A stretch of DNA of 30,338 nucleotides from Cladosporium sp. IMV 00045 (taxonomy: Eukaryota > Ascomycota > Dothideomycetes > Cladosporiales > Cladosporiaceae). The notes beneath the pieces are model-generated. The model made no database searches. It was given only the letters and a program-made list of their open reading frames with translations, and was not told the origin of the DNA. Below, piece by piece: positions 27,991 through 30,338 of the stretch. The stretch's first letter is position 1. Each line of letters opens with the position of its first letter. The translations under genes were made by a program, and so were the position numbers. The DNA lies in contig MSJI02000345.1 of NCBI GenBank assembly GCA_001931905.2, forward strand, positions 1 through 30,338. The letters are read 5' to 3'.

Positions 27991-28477
27991 TGTGAGATAT
28001 GCGTGATATTATTAGCCAATGTAGTGATATCGGTGATGAATGCTCGAGTGAAGGTCGAGACAAGGTTGATTTTAGCGTCGGCCGGGACGCGCCAGGTCCA
28101 AGCTCTGTGGCAGACTTCGCGTGTGTTTGCGTCGAGCTTGCGCGCAGGCGCATCTGGAGAAATCCAACTTCAACTTCACATTCACTAACTGCAGCTGCCA
28201 TCTCTCGAGAGCGCGCTCGCCTACTTCACCACCCCGCACTTAGTGTTTCAGCTAATCCTTTTTCTTTCCTATTGTCGTCCCAATCGAGCGCACTTCGCCG
28301 CAACAATAGCATCGCCGTTCCTATTGTAGTCCCGTAGGCCTCAAGAGACGTGAGTTTCCCCCAATCCATGCACCCTCCCGACACCCTCAACACACACGTA
28401 CATGAAGGAGAAGGCTGACGACCACGATGGCAAATCCAGCACTCAGAGGCGCAAGACGTCTCGCGACCTCTTCCGCT
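27991..28477 (+). promoter_or_regulatory. Bidirectional promoter of FIP1/NUP49 with a likely 5' UTR intron
   Basis: 487 bases separate the two starts. On the NUP49 side a GTGAGT donor at 28350, CTGAC at about 28415 and an acceptor ending at 28440 define a plausible 91-nt leader intron. Its removal would delete the upstream ATGs near 28369, 28402 and 28427 and leave 28478 as the first ATG. No transcript data are available. Confidence 0.45.
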
Positions 28478-30338
28478 ATGGCGTTTGGTCGTTCCAACTC
28501 GCTTTCCATCAACACTGGCGCAGCCAACTCCACATTGTACGCTCCTTCTCCTCTCTCTTCTGTCACCACCCCCTTGCAAACATCCACTCCTCCTCCTGTT
28601 CCTCTTCACGCTCGACCCTCCACCCGTCGCATCGCATGCCCCGGTCTCAGTCAAGAGGTTCGGGCATATCAACGCGACGCCACCATCAACGAAGCACCAT
28701 GGCTCGACCCCAACTGGAAACCACCGCCTGCTCCATCGGTGCCGGATGTATCTACAGATCAGCCGGACGACGCGCCTGTCTCCGACAAAGCATCCAAGTC
28801 ACGCAGGCGTGCTGGGGGCTTGAAGGGGCAAGAAGAAGAGCGCGACGTCGACCCGAGTGTGGCACCATGGCTCGATCCCAATTGGAAACCGCCATCGGGA
28901 CCATCAACGACCGAACGCTCTGAGCCTCTCGACACCAATTACAGCTCCTTTAATCGCCCAACATTTCACCGTGAAGATCTCACAGGACCAGGACCAAGAA
29001 AGACGCTAACACCACGTAAAAGTGGATCACAGCAAGGCGGAGGCCTTTTTGGTGGCGGCGCTGCGACGTCGCAGCCACAGCAATCAGGCGGCCTTTTCGG
29101 CGCCAGCACTACGCAAACGTCACAGCCGCAGACCGGCGGCCTATTTGGCGGGGCCCAACAAAGCACTTCAACTTCTACCGGCGGTCTCTTCGGCAACACG
29201 CAACAAAATGCACAGCCTTCCTCAGGCGGTCTTTTCGGCAACACTCAGCAGAACCAGAATCAGCAAGAACAAAAGCCTGCTGGTGGCGGCCTCTTTGGCG
29301 GCGGCTCGACTACTCAGAACCAGACCTCCAATCAACAACCCGCAGGTGGCAGCCTCTTCGGTGGCCTGCAGTCAAACACCATGAACAAGCCGGCCGCAGG
29401 TACCGGTTCGCTGTTCGGCAACTCCACTGCTCAGCAGCCGCAACAGCAACAGAGCGGCGGTCTCTTTGGCCAGCAGCCCGCGTCAAACTCTCTCTTCGGC
29501 GGCCTGAACCAGGCTCAGAGCCAACCCCAGCAACAACAGCAGCAGCAGGCTGGCCAGACCTCCCTACTCGGCGCTTCTCGCTACAACCAATCGCAGTACC
29601 AGCCTTTCGTCACCGGTCGCCTCACCATGGGCCAGGGAGGCGGAGCAGCACCCCAGCCTACCGCCACTCCTGCTACCAAGCTCGACTGGTCAAACGTGCG
29701 CAACACCACCCGCTTCAACGACCTCACCGATGAGGCCAAGCAAGACATTGAGAAGATCGATAAGATGATCTCCGAGCAAGAGGATCTCTGCAAGCAGATC
29801 GAGGCTTTCCTTCCCAACCACCAAGCATCCATCGAGACTCTCAGCCCCGACGTGCAGCTCATCACCGAGAAGCTCGACGAGGTCGACCGCAGCCTTGCGA
29901 TCGACGCACAAGGCGTCCAGCAAGACAAGAATATCACCGAAAAGGACGAGATCGACATCGCTCGTTGCATCCGCATCGTCGACAACCTGCGCATGCCGTC
30001 GCAGTACGTCTACCACCCTGCCGCCAACAGCGGACGCCAGCCACAGCCGCCGGCCTGGGATGAGACTTACGATGTCGATCTCATCGGCAACTACTTCCAA
30101 CCCCTCACCCAAGACATGGCCAAGCTCCTGGCCACGTACTCCGGCAACCTGGCCGAGATCGAGAGCCACATGGGCACTATCGAGCAGACTGCTGTGTGGC
30201 ATGCGCAACAACTCCACGCACAGCGTTCTGGCGCCAGCGGTTACCGTGACATGGGCGCCGACAGTGTCAGACAGCTGGCAGACACGCTTAGAGGCTTCGA
30301 GGCTACCATCCTCGCTGCCGCTGGCAAGGTTGGCGGCT
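28478..30338 (+). CDS. NUP49: GLFG nucleoporin, NUP49 type, 3' end beyond the window
   Basis: FG nucleoporin of the central channel that would assemble with Nsp1 and Nup57. The frame is open from the ATG at 28478 (MAFGRSNSLSINTGAANS) to the window end. About ten GLFG or SLFG repeats lie at 29036-29520, then Gln-rich spacers, then a structured helical region from 29680 (TKLDWSNVRNTTRFNDLTDE, EKIDKMISEQEDLCKQIEAF) that fits the Nup49/Nup58 coiled-coil domain. Between the N-terminus and the FG domain lies an unusual segment with two WLDPNWKPP repeats. A GT-AG intron with a GTACGC donor at 28537 is likely. Two acceptors, ending at 28650 and 28944, both keep the frame; the repeats would be kept with the first and removed with the second, and coding constraint on them favours the first. 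An upstream in-frame ATG exists at 28427. Confidence 0.85.
   Translation, partial: MAFGRSNSLSINTGAANSTLYAPSPLSSVTTPLQTSTPPPVPLHARPSTRRIACPGLSQEVRAYQRDATINEAPWLDPNWKPPPAPSVPDVSTDQPDDAPVSDKASKSRRRAGGLKGQEEERDVDPSVAPWLDPNWKPPSGPSTTERSEPLDTNYSSFNRPTFHREDLTGPGPRKTLTPRKSGSQQGGGLFGGGAATSQPQQSGGLFGASTTQTSQPQTGGLFGGAQQSTSTSTGGLFGNTQQNAQPSSGGLFGNTQQNQNQQEQKPAGGGLFGGGSTTQNQTSNQQPAGGSLFGGLQSNTMNKPAAGTGSLFGNSTAQQPQQQQSGGLFGQQPASNSLFGGLNQAQSQPQQQQQQQAGQTSLLGASRYNQSQYQPFVTGRLTMGQGGGAAPQPTATPATKLDWSNVRNTTRFNDLTDEAKQDIEKIDKMISEQEDLCKQIEAFLPNHQASIETLSPDVQLITEKLDEVDRSLAIDAQGVQQDKNITEKDEIDIARCIRIVDNLRMPSQYVYHPAANSGRQPQPPAWDETYDVDLIGNYFQPLTQDMAKLLATYSGNLAEIESHMGTIEQTAVWHAQQLHAQRSGASGYRDMGADSVRQLADTLRGFEATILAAAGKVGG
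28694..28906 (+). repeat. Two copies of an APWLDPNWKPP motif, 168 nt apart
   Basis: Copy 1 is 28694-28738 and copy 2 is 28862-28906, in the NUP49 frame. Asp, Asn and two Pro codons differ only at third positions (GAC/GAT, AAC/AAT, CCA/CCG, CCG/CCA), which points to protein-level constraint and so to real coding sequence. Confidence 0.75.

Noticed and set aside
28427..28477. Alternative NUP49 start at 28427
   Set aside because: In frame and in good context, but it lies inside the likely leader intron, and the Nup49-like N-terminus begins at 28478.

Overview
The window is nuclear DNA of a filamentous ascomycete (Pezizomycotina). The gene set supports this: a NUC-1/Pho4-type phosphate regulator, a Dicer-like protein 1, a CYT-18-type mitochondrial tyrosyl-tRNA synthetase and a fungal type-B carboxylesterase. 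So do the introns, which are mostly 53-79 nt with GTRAGT-like donors, CTAAC/CTGAC branch sites and CAG/TAG acceptors. The gene style suits Dothideomycetes, but I cannot fix the species from sequence alone. No mobile element, CRISPR array, rRNA or viral sequence was seen.

Layout, left to right: (1) 1-808, 3' part of a Tra2-like RRM/RG-rich splicing factor, then about 1.9 kb without a convincing gene. (2) 2689-4531, a secreted carboxylesterase with four exons, convergent with a small poly-Q protein with one hydrophobic segment on the minus strand (4929-5590). (3) A 3 kb gene-poor stretch holding one possible ORF remnant. (4) 8651-10936, the bHLH phosphate regulator nuc-1, then an isolated tRNA-Thr(AGT) at 11808-11880. 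(5) 12389-14119, a microsomal cytochrome P450, convergent with an unrecognised 295-aa protein (14754-15641, minus). (6) 15998-17842, a 12-helix MFS transporter. (7) 18199-19974, mitochondrial TyrRS, convergent with the 1517-aa Dicer-like protein DCL1 (20360-24913, minus). (8) TAP42 (25411-26475) runs divergently from DCL1 and convergently to FIP1 (26827-27990, minus, three exons). (9) NUP49 (28478 to the window end), divergent from FIP1.

This looks like ordinary core chromosome, not an accessory island or a metabolite cluster. Several genes serve RNA metabolism: Tra2 (splicing), DCL1 (RNAi), FIP1 (3'-end formation), NUP49 (nuclear pore) and TyrRS. They do not form one pathway. NUC-1 (phosphate) and TAP42 (TOR/PP2A) are nutrient-signalling regulators.

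The most unusual observations are: a strand-composition sawtooth in which several exons begin C-rich, end strongly G-rich and partly reset at the next exon; a guanine-run block starting at the base after the carboxylesterase stop codon; frame-preserving stop-free introns in nuc-1 and the P450; a repeated WLDPNWKPP motif apparently fused ahead of the GLFG domain of NUP49; an exon duplication in the Tra2-like gene; and competing splice donors in the TyrRS gene. All exon boundaries are read from splice signals, reading frame and family motifs, without transcript data.
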